64,000 nucleotides of DNA. It comes from Spirometra erinaceieuropaei. Its lineage: Eukaryota; Platyhelminthes; Cestoda; Diphyllobothriidea; Diphyllobothriidae. Of this stretch, positions 11,694-23,871 are shown piece by piece. Below the pieces are notes generated by a model, which had not been told where the DNA came from, searched no databases, and saw nothing but the letters and a program-made list of their open reading frames with translations. The position numbers were made by a program, and so were the translations under genes. Location: NCBI GenBank assembly GCA_902702965.1, contig CACRXP010000659.1:179364-243363 (forward strand). The letters run 5' to 3'. Numbering within the stretch: position 1 is the first letter of the stretch; each line of letters opens with the position of its first letter.

Positions 11694-11802
11694 ATATCGA
11701 CGAGTGCACAACGCAAGCATTCAGATGTCAGTATCATGAAATATGTGTAAACACCAATGGCTCCTACTACTGTGCTCCATCGCCATGTCATTCTACCGAG
11801 AT
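11694..11802 (+). CDS. Exon 7: first five cysteines of a cbEGF (phase 1 in, phase 2 out)
   Basis: The acceptor is CTACTTGTAG. The exon reads D-I-D-E-C-T-T-Q-A-F-R-C, then C-V-N-T-N-G-S-Y-Y-C and A-P-S-P-C-H-S-T-E. The donor GAGAT|GTAAGT is a near-perfect consensus and leaves in phase 2, giving the same architecture and nearly the same length as exon 4 (both 109 bases). The downstream intron is the longest in the gene (5.8 kb) and carries the gypsy remnant and a nested repeat insertion. Confidence 0.88.
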
Positions 11803-12786
11803 GTAAGTGGCTAAACCTAAACTTGTATATGTCATCTTCCACGAGACATAGGAAATTTCTGAAAATGTTCTGTTGTTTCTTCATGACCTGTTTGCATGAA
11901 AAAGTTTTTTTTAATAAGAAAATATTTCCCCAATGCAAATTTCATGTTTGTGCCATTTAAAATTCTCGCATAAGTTTCCTTGTATAGAAAGGGCAAATAA
12001 CAGCTCTCCAAATGACAATCGTTTGGGACAATCAACACATTTCTTGCATTTTAAATAAGAATTGTGAAGGAATCAGGCTATTTCGGAAAAAGGTCAACAT
12101 TATAGTTATACATATTTAGCGACAGACGCGATTTATTTCCTTTTTAACCCAATTTCATATGGGATTTTGACACAAATAATACGGGGACCACTTTTTCAAC
12201 CTTATAGACATGTAAAGTTGCATGTATTTCTAGCGTTATCTCTTGCATAGATCTTCAGAACGACTTGGTTTTTTTCGTGTTAATGACGACCGTTGGGGAC
12301 TGCAAGATAGCTGCGCGTTGAGAATGCTTATTTAAAGCGGAAAGTAAGCGAACGAAATAAGCGAAACTTTATGTTTTATAAATATTTAACTGAACAGCGG
12401 GCCCCCCGTCAGGCGCGTAATACTTTGATCCGTAGGTAGCATCGAGAGAGGGAACATTGAATGCAATAGGAACGCCTATATGATGCGGACAAACTCTTAA
12501 CTTTGACCTAGGTTTTTACAGGAGTGACTTCACAAGGGAATTTGTCGCTATCGAGTCTTCTTCTTTTAGCGTCCATATGTCAAGTACCTTCGACTGGGCA
12601 AAGTGGTTTCATAAACAAGCAAACGCTCATGAAGGCCATATTAAGATCAAAATAATAATACCCTCAACCATCTAACAAACAACGACAATATGGCTTAACT
12701 CCAAAAGTGCGGACAAATCGGTGGCCACTCATCCTAATTTAAACTAATTCCCGATCATCTCTGAAAGTGACGATCAGGTGAAGCAG

Positions 12787-14040
12787 ATCGATTTAGTTTC
12801 GTTTCATGCCTATCTTCATGCCCTTCATGCATATCTTTTTCTGGAGAAATTCAACAGTCCCACCAACAACAAAATCCTCTGTCCGCCATCAAAGATTATC
12901 TCCTGTTCTACAAACGTGTCGTTGTGCCACAGAAAATGCTAGCAAGGGTCCTGGTCATTCAGAAATCAATCGCGTGAAGGCTCTCGCTGGCAGTTATGTT
13001 TATTAGCCTCACATGGAACAACAACTGGAACGGCTGGCTCCTTCCTGCACTAAATGTGCACTTGCAACAAAGACGCCAGCGAAGACCACACTCAAGGCAT
13101 TGCCTGACCCATAAGCCCCGTGGTTCAGGATCCACTTCAATTATGCTGGACCAATAAATGGTCCAAAAATCCTTATCGCTGTTAAAGCATACAGCAAATG
13201 ACCGGAAGTTTTTCTTATGGAAAATACCCCAGCTAGGGCCACAACGATTGCTCAGCAGACTTGGTTGTCCGGAAATTTTAGTGTTCGATAATGGGGGACA
13301 GTTTACATCAGCCGTCTTCGCCCGATTCTGCTAGCTGTCAGGCATTAATCATATACGTTCGCCACCACTTCACCCGCAGTCCCACGGCCAGGTTGAGCGT
13401 TTTGTGGACACGTTGGAGTGGGCTTTCTAGAAGTCAAAAGAGGCGGAGACTATGGAAGAAGCTCTCAAAATATTTTTGACGACCTATTGGGCAATACTAA
13501 ACCCGAAATGCCCAAACGGCGTCTCTACTGCAGAGGCCCTCATGCAGAGGAAGCTTCGCGCACCATTCAGCGTCATTCGTCCAACACCATCTGTCAGCCG
13601 GCAACCAGATGTTAGTTGAGGAACAATCCGCTCGACTTCGATGGAAAGACAATTCAACCGCCTCAATCGAGCAGGGCAGATCTCTCCATGTGGGTCAGAA
13701 GGTGCTGGCAAAAGACCATAGAAACAAACGGGAAAAGTGGACGCTCGGACGTGTCCACCGGAACTTTGGTGCCGTTGTCTACGAGATTCTGGTCTGCTCA
13801 GACATGTTAATCAGCTGCAGCACACCGAATGCACTGACGATCTAAATCCAGACTCAAACCTACCACTTGAACTACTTATGGATACATTCGATTTGCCAAA
13901 ACCGAGGCATGAGCCCACGGTTCCGGTATCAAGACGGTTTCATCCACCGCTTGGACGATCGAGCCGAAAAGCAACGCAAACGGTTTCACTGCAAGTGGAC
14001 CCTCGGTTCAAGTCGTACCTCTCAACTCAAAGGGGGGAAG
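12787..14040 (+). mobile_element. Ty3/gypsy retrotransposon remnant: integrase and tail of pol
   Basis: Translation across frames gives the end of a gypsy-type pol in order. First comes the zinc-binding region (I-N-R-V-K-A-L-A-G-S-Y-V-Y, then S-C-T-K-C, about 12.95-13.06 kb). The integrase core follows: N-Y-A-G-P-I-N-G-P at 13.14 kb, L-V-F-D-N-G-G-Q-F-T-S at 13.28 kb, and H-P-Q-S-H-G-Q-V-E-R-F-V at 13.37 kb. The C-terminal part carries L-H-V-G-Q-K-V-L and E-K-W-T-L-G-R-V (13.69-13.75 kb). The first catalytic Asp (normally D-F-A-G-P) reads Asn, and there are several stops and frameshifts, so it is inactive. No gag, protease, RT or 5' LTR is seen. It ends in the purine tract just before the LTR. 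Confidence 0.85.
14028..14040 (+). promoter_or_regulatory. Polypurine tract of the gypsy element
   Basis: The tract AAAGGGGGGAAG immediately precedes TGTTAGGG. A purine run at the internal/3' LTR border primes plus-strand DNA synthesis in LTR retrotransposons, and its position right after the pol remnant fits. Confidence 0.6.
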
Positions 14041-14384
14041 TGTTAGGGAATGCCGTTCTAACCGATGCATACTCATGCTGCTTTAACCTCGGGTGTACAT
14101 GATGCCCTATCGATCTGACAACACGGCTTGAGCGTGTTGAGATCGCGCCAGCCACCGGCAATATTGGAGTGGCGCCCAGCCACTCAGATGATTAAGAAGA
14201 CCAGTCCGCAGGCTCACAGGTCAAGGACATTAGCTGATTGGCCCAACTATCATCATATTTTGCTGTTAGGAGCTCAGAAATAGACGTCTGTTCGTCAACC
14301 TCGTTGCTGCGTCCTCTTTTGGGCATTCGAGTATCGAGAGTTTTAAACCAGGCACCAGCTAAGCGTTACGGTTTGAACATAACA
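14041..14384 (+). repeat. Probable 3' LTR of the gypsy remnant
   Basis: It begins TGTTAGGGAATG after the purine tract and, by my reading, ends CATAACA, giving the expected TG...CA termini and a length of 344 bases. The right end is chosen because the next bases (TTTGGTGTCAGA) look like a tRNA primer-binding site. There is no second LTR in the window for comparison, so the right border is inferred. Confidence 0.5.
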
Positions 14385-14398
14385 TTTGGTGTCAGATG
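14385..14398 (+). promoter_or_regulatory. Primer-binding-site-like sequence after the LTR
   Basis: TTTGGTGTCAGA resembles the TGGTGTCAGAAG primer-binding site that follows the 5' LTR in many gypsy elements. Here it follows what appears to be the 3' LTR. It could mark the start of a second, tandem element sharing this LTR, or be chance. Confidence 0.35.
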
Positions 14399-16026
14399 CT
14401 TTCAGTGTGTTAACGGTAATTTTAATCCCAATATTGTCTCATAATTGTTTAACATCAACTTTTCATTGCTAATTTTGATTTTAACTTATAGAATACCCGT
14501 TGATGTCAATTCACTCTATATATGTTGGCATTAGGGGGAAGTGTGCAACGAATGCCTCGCCAGTAAATAAATGGGGAATCTGGAGTACCTAGGCACCATA
14601 TGTAAAGATCGCCATGAAGAGTAGGATTAAAGGTACGGATAAGAGTATGTGATTAAAGTTCCTTTCCACGGAGCACGACCGAATGTGAGGGGGGGAAGGA
14701 CCACGTCCGCTCACCAACTCTTTCCATCAACACGCTGTACTCCACTTATGACGCTTAGGTGCTGGAATATTCTTTGGCAGCGGTAAAACGTGTGGTATTT
14801 TACCCGGTGACAAGGTGAGATAAAGTGAACATTAAAGATTACTGCTTCAAGAATGTGAATAATTCACTTGGGTTTTTCTGCCGAAAATATCTGCCTGATC
14901 ACGTGCCTAGTTTGCCTCAATGTTATTGGTCGGGCGCTTAATCCGACAATTCCGTTCTCCTTACGTGTCAAACGAGATGTTTCAGTTATTTCCTTCTTTG
15001 AAGGAAAAGCTAAATCCACAGGGATATCACCACGGCCCAACCCATCCTTGGATGGTGGCTGCTTAGCTGCTGTTTTTCAGCTGGAAACAGATAATGTTCC
15101 GTTCCAGCGGCCGTCAAAAAACGCTTTTTAAAGTCGACTAGGCCTAAATTAAATTGAACAACACCTTCTTTTGGACATATTTGGCAAGCCTGTCATATGT
15201 TTATGCTACTACTACGCAGATCGGCTTTTTCTACCAACCAAAACCTCGCCCAAACTTGACTGTTCTTCTCTACCACCGTTTTAATCGTATATAAAATCGA
15301 ATGTACAAGAATAGTAAAAGGCTTCGTTTTATCGTAAGCTTCAAGACTTATTCTTTATTCATAGTAGGAAAGCACTTTTCAGCCTGAATCACAAAGAATG
15401 CTGAGTGTGTAAAGTTTTCCAATTCTACGAAAATTAATGCTCGTGTCGGCACATTCTATAGGCTGTTATGCAATACAGAAAAGCCCTTCTGTTTTACGCA
15501 TCTGAATATCTACAGCATATCGGACCAAAAAGCAATTGTTTCAGTAAATTAGTTATAAGATTATGAATTTGGTGAGACTCTTCACTAGCAGGCTGAGCGT
15601 CTTCATCTTCATGATTCCAAGAGCTCTGTGTTCTCTTATTTGTCGCTGTCGATCGTGTATTAGTAAAATTGGTGTTTTGAACTTCAGATATATGTGAAGG
15701 CAAAGCAGGTGAAGTAGGGGACATAAAATGTAAAAGCATATTCGCCGCCGAAGGGAGACGAACTGCTAGACACCTGAATCCGGGCTAGGTGTTCCATCCA
15801 CTGCATCATGCACATCTGCAGTTCGAAATGGTCAATAGTCGCTTCCTGCGGACCTGCAAGCCTATCTTTCCAAATTCGACCAACACTTACGTGGAAGAAG
15901 ATGATGATTATTGTAAAAAGACGTCAGACACTAGAGTCAAATTGTGTGCCCCCAAAACCAGCCATGCGGCGGATTCGTTAGACTAAGATGGAGGCCAGAT
16001 TGGAGTCCGGCAGGCGCAAGTTGGAA

Positions 16027-16186
16027 TAGGCACCCATAACAAATGACAACATTTGGGTGTGGCGGCGTGCCCAGTTGCCGGTTCAATCCGCGCCAACCGG
16101 GATCCGTGCTGTCCTACCCCCCACCCATCTTTGCTTTTTAAAATCTTGGTCAAGAGTTTGTCGCGAACCAGGGGGTGTGGTGGTAC
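16027..16186 (+). repeat. SINE-like repeat family A, copy A1, left part
   Basis: It shares CACCCATAACAAATG, GGCGGCGTGCCCAGTTGC and GGTGTGGTGGTAC with the copy at 24.2 kb, and continues after the insertion at 17.19 kb. The GGTTCAATCC in it resembles a pol III B box, so a tRNA-derived SINE is likely. The copy is cut at 16186 by the inverted-repeat element. Confidence 0.65.
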
Positions 16187-17188
16187 ACCTATGGTAGATG
16201 GGCTAACTCATGAAATGTCAACAAAAATTCCGAAATGCGTTTTCGTTTCGAAAAGATTAATTAAGTAGGGTTGTAAAACCAGTCAGCCAGCAACATAATT
16301 CTATGATATTTTAGTTATCTCAGGATGCCGGCTTTCGAATTAACTTCCTTCGGGCTGCATGCAAAAACTACACTCTGCAAACACTGACTACTTAATTAGC
16401 ATGAATTTTTCTCATTGATTTTCGATGCCCTAAATGTTCAATCACATTTCGCGGAAAATGAACATAAAAATATTTATTCTTTCTCTCATTTAGTAAACAA
16501 TTACGTCTTCTTCCAGTCGTATACTTGAAGAACGACTTAAAGTAGGCTTTCAAAAGCTTTTCCAATTTCCCATTAATTTTCAACCTGCTTCCGTTACACT
16601 TGCATTCAGTGTTTCCAAACTACAAGCCGTATATTTTCCGCGTACGGAAAACCACATATTTCTCTACGGTTATAAAGGGGGACAAAACAGAATTCATAAA
16701 ATTAAGCAGTCTATTTGATCTTCACTGCTAATTTTATAACCCACATTGGTAAATGCAAAGACATGACGATTTATGAACGGCCATTTCACGGTATTTAAAA
16801 GTGCCACAATTAGAAAATTTCTTTAAACCATATTGTGTTCCTCCTTCGAGTATAAAGTTAGAAGGAGACGTAATTATCTACCGAATGAGCAAAACAATGA
16901 ATATTTTTTATGCATGTTTCCCATAAAATATAATTTGACTTTTAGGGGCGTCGAAAATCAATGAGAAAAATTCATGCTAATTAAGTAGGCATTTTTGCAA
17001 AGTGTAGTTTTTACATGCGGCCTGACGGAAGTTCATTCGAAAGCCGACATCCTGACATAACTGAACTATTATAGAATTACGCTACATGATGATTATTTTT
17101 TCAACCCTACATAATTAATCTTTTCCAAACGAATACGCATTTTAGAATTTTGGTTGACATTTCACGAGTTAGCCCACCTACTGTAGGT
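16187..17188. mobile_element. Inverted-repeat (head-to-head) insertion, repeat family C copies C1 and C2
   Basis: Two diverged copies of one element face each other. C1 (about 16187-16805) reads on the minus strand, and C2 (about 16806-17188) on the plus strand, forming arms of roughly 380 paired bases. Each outer end carries TGGGCTAACTC[AG]TGAAATG or its complement, and further in ATGAATTTTTCTCATTGATT and CTTTCGAATTAACTTCC (or their complements). Sequence like C1's inner end also occurs at 47.4 kb, which shows that C1 is the longer copy and C2 is truncated. The unit interrupts SINE-like copy A1. No transposase is encoded. Confidence 0.7.
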
Positions 17189-17400
17189 GCGAACTTACAC
17201 AATGCCAGCCACCTGTGACCTCTCCCACCTCCAGTCTTCGTGACTTAGTCATGACACTGGGCCCAATGAGGCGGAGGAGGAGGAGGAGGGGGAGGGGAGG
17301 GTAAGGTAGATGCCGCGCAGGCCTACTATCACTACAAACTAATTTACGTGCAAACCACCGTCCTTGCTCCAACCCTTCTGTAAAGAATACGGTGGCACAA
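17189..17400 (+). repeat. SINE-like repeat family A, copy A1, right part
   Basis: It resumes the family A consensus (CCTCTCCCACCTCC, CATGACACTGGGCCCA, GTAGATGCCGCGCAGG, TACAAACTAATTTACG) exactly where copy A2 continues without interruption. It includes the GGA-rich stretch at 17272-17300. Confidence 0.65.
17272..17300 (+). repeat. GGA microsatellite within copy A1
   Basis: An uninterrupted GGA run, grading into GGGAGGGGAGGG. Other family A copies have GGAGGGGGAGGG at the same place, so the microsatellite expanded from the repeat's own sequence. Confidence 0.85.
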
Positions 17401-17629
17401 TCGAAATCGACGACCAGGCTGCCAGCTTGAGTTAAATTGCATATTTACACACTACTATCCCTCATTAAACAAAATCATGAGTGTTAGAAATGTTCGTGAA
17501 TTATTGCAACTACCGACAAGCTTTATTCTAAACTTTCGAAGTCTTTAATAATCTGGTAAGCATATAGCGTCTACTAATTGCAGTTTTCTGTTCCACATAT
17601 TGCTTATGTTTTGTTCATTCTCGCATCAG

Positions 17630-17697
17630 ATTCGATTACGAAAAACGTGAGTGTACCTGCCCCCATGGCTACCGACACAAGAACGGCGAATGCGTCG
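17630..17697 (+). CDS. Exon 8: Cys6 of the split cbEGF plus an orphan C5-C6 half
   Basis: A 68-base exon between CTCGCATCAG and G|GTCAGT. The single leading A completes Ile with the AT of exon 7 (phase 2 in, phase 1 out). It encodes F-D-Y-E-K-R-E-C-T-C-P-H-G-Y-R-H-K-N-G-E-C-V. Cys6 closes the EGF, and then a C-P-H-G-Y...C half-domain repeats the pattern of exons 1 and 5. The phase match and shared cysteine spacing with exon 5 are the evidence; the exon is too short to be found by ORF length. Confidence 0.82.
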
Positions 17698-20600
17698 GTC
17701 AGTACTTCTATCAATTTTATTGAAAACCATACTGTTTTTATTTACTCTCGTACTGGGTCTTATAGTTGACCAGCGGCCACTTTTTTGACACAAAAAAGGT
17801 CGGCTGCAGGATTTACATGCTTCTCCAAGATACACCGTTTTTAATGAGGCCCTGGCAGTTCTGAGCCTCTAAACACCAGCCGGTCTAATATAAAACCAAA
17901 GTACGTTTTTGTTTGCTTCTGACAGAACAATAATTAAATATCAAATTATCATGACTGTAACAATGTTGTTTCGCTTCTGGGTTGTCCTGAACCGATTCCA
18001 CTGACGGTAACGGTCTATCTCAGCATGATTCACTTATTAGTTATGTATTTCCCTGTAGAACTTATTGACCTCTGCTGTAGGCAATATCCCGCCTGACAGG
18101 AGTCCTCGGTTCTACGCTGTTTAATGTTATTGCTAAAACTCAATGCGCCTCACACAAAGGACACTGACGTTCAACTTTGTGGATTACGAAACGCCAAGAC
18201 AAACGCTTCACAACTCTGTAACGAGGATGTCTGATGAACTAAAGTGCACGAGCACTCATTCCCAAGTGCATGTTTGTTAGTCTGCTAGACTTGTGTTTTG
18301 GTTGGTCTGTTGGTAGTCACCATAGAAACTGGGATCTCTATTTAATGTATCATAACCTGACTTGAAGCTCAAAATCTGCGATTTAAAATTCGCACTCGTA
18401 GGTTGCAGATGGATCGAAGAACGAAGCACCTTAACTCCAAATCTGTTTGCTCGAATGGATACTTTAACTCGTTGGTGGGTGAAAAGTAGTTATAATAAGA
18501 TTGATTCAATGATTGACGGGGTGAGTAAGATCTTCGCCTCTGCCCCCTAAACGTCGTAAAAAGGCGAACAGGATGTGAACAAATATGGTGTCCAGGACAC
18601 ATTACTAATGGGCACGGGCGTTATATAGATAACGCATTCTGTTCTGCCGGACTATCGTGCGAGAAAATAGAGGTGAAAGCATTGTCTGGACTCCACTTAG
18701 CTACGGTATGAGGGCTCTGTCTGTCTGACTTGCTCACCTGTTAGGTTGAATGATGATATGCATTAACTAGTAAAATCTCTAATTCACTAAAATTACAGCA
18801 TGGGCCTCCATTTACGAGCGCCTTTAATTATCCCCCACCTTTTTAATGACGTTTCTGTGTGCATACGGGCCTCGACACAGCCGTAGGTTTGCTTCTGGAA
18901 CTAGATTTCTCCCAATCTTTGGGCAAAATCCTTAGTCTGATAGGGATATAATCTCTATTCTGCAGGAACGAATGAAAATATCACCGAACTCTAATTCTTT
19001 GTCTTTTTTCATCTGAATGACTGTTTAACTTTTCCGTATTATTTCCAATGCACTGGTTTGCACAAAATTATGTGTGAATAGGGCCTATAGACTGAAATTT
19101 AAGAAAAAAATGACTCATAAGTTGTTGCGGTTTCTTTCGCTCCGTGGCGTCTTTGTACTTGGAAATATTATTAACCTCCTGGTGAAGCAGTAGTACCCCA
19201 TAAATATTCCCCTATGAATCCTGTATAGTCGACATGTTTTCACAGAAATTCATTCTTAGGACACTTGATTTTGAAGTCATAGACATCAGAGCAGTCAACT
19301 GCCAAAAGTCCGTGCGTGTACGCGACATACTTGGAATATTTGCAAGTATTTTGTCTGTGCGGTTCTGGTCAGCATAGTTATTTCTGTGAGTCTTTCTCAC
19401 TCTTGACTTATAAACACATTTTCAATGGAGTGATAGATGGGACAAAAATGGGTAACGATAGGGTGTAGGACTCCTAAGCGGGGGGCAACTCCAAAAATAT
19501 ACCCAAAAATTCATCGTGACTGTAAGCATTGCTTGTTCTTCACCGTTCCCGTTGTTTGAAATTTCCTTCCCTTCATGACTAAATGCAAAGATACTAACCG
19601 TGCTTTATTTAAAGTCCATTATTATTTAAAAATCGCGTTTTATTTGTTTCTTTCAAGTATTGCGCTCAGTTTCTTTGCCAATGACAGCGTACGATAAGAC
19701 ATTCGGCAGAGGTTTATCTATTTTCTGTGTCCTCATGTACTCTGTCCTGTGTGTTGTCCCGCTTGTAAAACCCCTCTGGCACCATTCAAATTATGACACG
19801 GTTTACAGCCTATCTCAAGTTAGTTGCTGGTCCTACACCCTGTCGTTGCCCAAAAATCTAGTGTTTCAGTCAGTTTTTTTATAATGCCTGCTAGAGTGTA
19901 AGGGCATTCCTGCAAATTATTAGTGCATCCGTATTTTGTCCGGATTGTCAAATATACGTCCTACCCGCCAAAACTGAAGTTGCCCATTCAGAGTAAGGCC
20001 TGGAGGAGGGATTTAATGCTCCAATTCGGACTGCTGATAGGTTTGATAACCTGACCTACTACGTGTCCGTGGCGAGGCTGATCATACCGGCCGTTTTTTT
20101 AAATTTAAGCATGGTTAACTTCCATCAACGGCCACCAAGAAGTATTCATGGTGCTCGCAATGGGACGTTGTCTGATGGATCGTCATTGTTCCTCCTGGTA
20201 TTTCATGTTCCTAGCCGCTGTCTTGACGGCCTCTGGCCAAGTACTGAGTGTCTGCAACACGCTGGTGTTTGGGAAGACAGCAGGGAACAAGATGTACATT
20301 ACTCCATTGTCGAAAACAGGACTTCCATTTCTTTTGGAATGTTCATTGTGTCGGCTAAAGATTCCTGAGAAGAGGCAGCCGTATCTGTTAGCTCCTAGCT
20401 TGTATTCTTTTGTGGTTTTGGCTTGAGATGTCACTTCCTCCAGCGCCAGTTCGTAGCAATGATTTGGGTCAACAACTGTATAAATAGCCACCCTTTAGTC
20501 TGTTCTCCTTTTCTCGATAGTTCGGCTTATGCAGATCACTGGGGTTACCTGTCAGGTTGCTATTTTTATTTGGACCGCAGTGCGATGTCGAGGCCTTTAA

Positions 20601-22999
20601 ATACCCTGCTACATAGTGGTCTCAAACAAATTAACAGTCTTCTCTCGTTCTGCAGTGTCTCTGAAAGTTATTTCTGCTGATATTTCCGGGATTGAGTAAG
20701 CGATGTGTATTTCGTGTTCGCTTGACCCCACTTCTAACAAAAGCACTTTCATCACTTACTTGCCCTCTTCGCATGGCTTTGTTCCTTTTTATTAGCGCAT
20801 AGTCCATAATAATTTATACATTCTAAATCTAAAGGCAACTGTTACGCCGCTTCTTGGGTCAGATATAAATTCCAAGATGAGATCATCGTTTTGCCTAGTT
20901 GCGTTTTTCTTCTCTGTCCAGTTCCAACTCTCATGGATTTCCTTGATTAGTACTGCGAAACGTTTCACCTGTGCCTTCAGGAGTTTCTTAATATTCTCCT
21001 TACTATCGACCTGAGTGTTATCTAGAAATCAATTAAAATGAACAAAAGGTCACCGTAATATTTTGATAATCGTTCTGTATCAAGAAACACGAATTCACTT
21101 CTAGTGTTCTGGAAACCGTTATTTTAGCTACGAATGTCGCCCTCACCGGTTATTCGATCAGAAGAGAATGCACTCCGAAATCCTTTAAAATCTCGGGTAT
21201 AGACAGAAGGTAGTGTGCCAATAAGCGGGCAGTCGGTTGTATGAAATCGTAAGACATTCCAAAGTAGGGCGGGTCTGCCTGCCGGTTGGGGTTGTCCTGA
21301 GGAAATGGTCGGCTTTCATCTTGTTTCTTACATCCAAATCCTTACTACTCCTTTGTCATTGTTAGGCGTCCATAACTTCAATGGTGATATCTATTACTTT
21401 AATGGTAGTTGACATCTTTTTTCATATGCACACACATGTCATTATCCAAGCATGTGGGGTGCTCGAAGGCGTGACAACAGGTGCGGTAGGTTGGGGAGAC
21501 CTGACGACCCATTTGGCAGGAGCCATTGGTAGCGGCTTTATACTTCTTTCCATTACGGATGCACAGATGCCGAGTCAGGCTAGTATGGGTCTAGAAAGTT
21601 AAGTCGCGGCGCAATCAGGCTGGTGCCCAGTCGACGCTGATGATAGTTATTCTCCATCCCCGGACGGCTTCCAGGTTGCGCTGGCTTTGTATGTGGTTGG
21701 CAGAGTTCATAATAATGGAGGCTTGCGGTCGCAGCGAAGACGGGTGGGGACGGTCAACTAGTATTCTCATTAGTGCTATTTACATCGAAGCAAATGGAAC
21801 TTCCTGGCTGTGGAACTACAAACTAGCGTTTTGTGGACTAGACAAAGGACAGTTCTATAAATGCCAATTTGAGTTATGTGGGAAAAGTATTATTAGATCC
21901 TGCTTTTAAATTAAACACTGGAAATGACTACGATTTTTCCTGTGCCTGTGGTTTTGACAGTCATTTCACACAGCTGTCGACGGAGCACCAGGATTTTGAT
22001 CAAGACGGAAGACTTTTTTCGTTTTTTGCTACAGCCCAAATAGTCAATCACCACGCTGATGAAAGATAACATTAGATATGTACAATGACTTTGGCTTATG
22101 CCTATGCTCAAATAAGAGTGACTCTCACTATTCAGTTGGGTGAGAATAGGCGCCGTATTTGACCTTGGAGCTCCAATCCATAGCTCTTCCAAGTGACAAC
22201 ATAGCAAATTACGGCGAACTGATAAGCCAGTTTTTCGTCCAGCGGTTAATAAAGACTTGAAAGAAAACTGCTTATCATATTTTGGCATATAGAAATGACA
22301 TTCTTTGGGACCGTGAGCATGCAGGTGGATAGCGGTTATAACCCTGACTTGAGATTACCTTCAAATATCCTGACGAGACTGTCGTTCATGGTGTATTTGA
22401 ATGCACTGCCTTCATAAGTACCCCCAAAACTCACTCGCTTCAAATTTAGCCCCCAACGTGCCACTCATGTGATCTCCCGAGAGCCTATCTGACCCTGATT
22501 TAGCCTTGAAACCAGGAGGCCAAAAACAGGGTTGCATACCAGAAGGGAGATTTGAAGGTATGCTGAAATATAAGCATGACTTCGAGGAAATAGCCCTTGC
22601 ATGTATCTACAGGCATTGGACACCTCCTTTGCTAGGGACAACTAAAAAGGTAATGTGTCATTCCTTTTCTTAGCGTTGCCGTCCCTGAAGTAATAATTTA
22701 CGGATTTCGGGCACAACTTTCTGAATTTGGCACGTCGTCGAAGTGCGAGTCATCTAATGGCTCAGGAAACGGGTTTGAAATGGCTATTGTTTATCGGTAT
22801 TCAAAAATTTCAGCCATTCTAAAACTCAGTCCTCCTCGTACTACGGTTAAAGATTTAAGTAAACCCTGAAGCAATCAATAAGCTGAAAATCTGAGGCATT
22901 ATCTTGAAGTGTGTATTTTTTAAAGTAAACAATTTGGCCGATGCGTGTTACCTGCTAGGTACTGCAAATTTTTCCAACTCAAACTTTCTTTGCATTTAG
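17698..22999 (+). other. Intron 8 (5.3 kb)
   Basis: No recognisable transposon, RNA gene or missing EGF exon. Three overlapping open frames at 20.06-20.49 kb, one of them 102 codons on the minus strand, have no recognisable motif or splice support, and neither does the 125-codon minus-strand frame at 21.91-22.29 kb. Confidence 0.6.
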
Positions 23000-23161
23000 A
23001 TATCGACGAATGCGCTGAAGAGGTTGCCGGAGTCACGAATTTAAATCCACTATGCAAAGATGGCAAAACATGTGTAAATACGCCCGGAGGATATCGCTGT
23101 GTCACAATCTCTGGCTGTCCAGCAGGCTTCAAAAGAAACTCCATACGAGAACCATGCACGG
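23000..23161 (+). CDS. Exon 9: cbEGF domain with a long first loop
   Basis: Fifty-four codons between GCATTTAG and G|GTATTT, phase 1 at both ends. It reads D-I-D-E-C-A-E-E-V-A-G, a long C1-C2 loop ending N-P-L-C-K-D-G-K-T-C, then C-V-N-T-P-G-G-Y-R-C and a C-P-A-G-F loop ending E-P-C-T. It is the largest single EGF exon in the window, because of the extra residues between Cys1 and Cys2. Confidence 0.93.
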
Positions 23162-23871
23162 GTATTTGGCATTTTAGAAAGGACGGGACGCATTTAAATG
23201 TGGCCTGCTTTTTTCGAAGAGCTAATCATCTTTTGCCTGCATAGGAGCCTTTGCCCATAAACACTCCTCACCGAGAATGTCGATAAGCATTACTGCATAC
23301 ACGGAGAGAATCCCTTCGTTTTTTCAATGTTACAAAAGTAAAGTATCTTTCATTCCTTCTTCTCGTTTCAACAGTCTGACTGAAAGTCACTATTACTCCA
23401 TTGGAATACGCAGCAACTGCACACTTGCCCATGGTGACTGCGAACCGAACATACATTAGTTCGGTAGAATCGTCACGCATGTCAGAGATCGATGCCGTGC
23501 TGTTTAGTAGCTAAAGTTTACCTAATATGCTTTCGACTATGCCTGTTACATGTGAGGCCAGAATGCGATTTCCCATGGAACGGTTTTTTAAGCCCCTGGG
23601 AGTTTTGGTAGCGTTACAGTTGTACTCAAAGCGTCGCTCGTTTGTAGGGAGCTAATGGTCTTTGCCTTAAGCAGCAGCAGCAGGCTCTTTGGATCTTAAA
23701 TATCAGTCGCTATATATACGAATATAAATGTCATGAAATTGCCGCAAATACTGTAGGTCCGCATTCCAGCTGGTCACACAGTCAGAAATGTATCTAGCAG
23801 GTGCTTATATGATAACTGTTTTTCGAGACATTGCATTTAGTTATGATATTTACTTTATATTACTCTTGCAG

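Larger units (their letters stand above)
11803..17629 (+). other. Intron 7 (phase 2, 5.8 kb)
   Basis: The longest intron. It contains the gypsy remnant with LTR (12.79-14.38 kb) and the split SINE-like repeat with inverted-repeat insertion (16.03-17.40 kb). The stretches 11.80-12.78, 14.40-16.02 and 17.40-17.63 kb show nothing I recognise. Confidence 0.6.

Noticed and set aside
20063..20491. Three overlapping open frames of 92-102 codons on both strands
   Set aside because: No motif, no splice consensus at their borders and no agreement on one frame; treated as chance frames in an intron.
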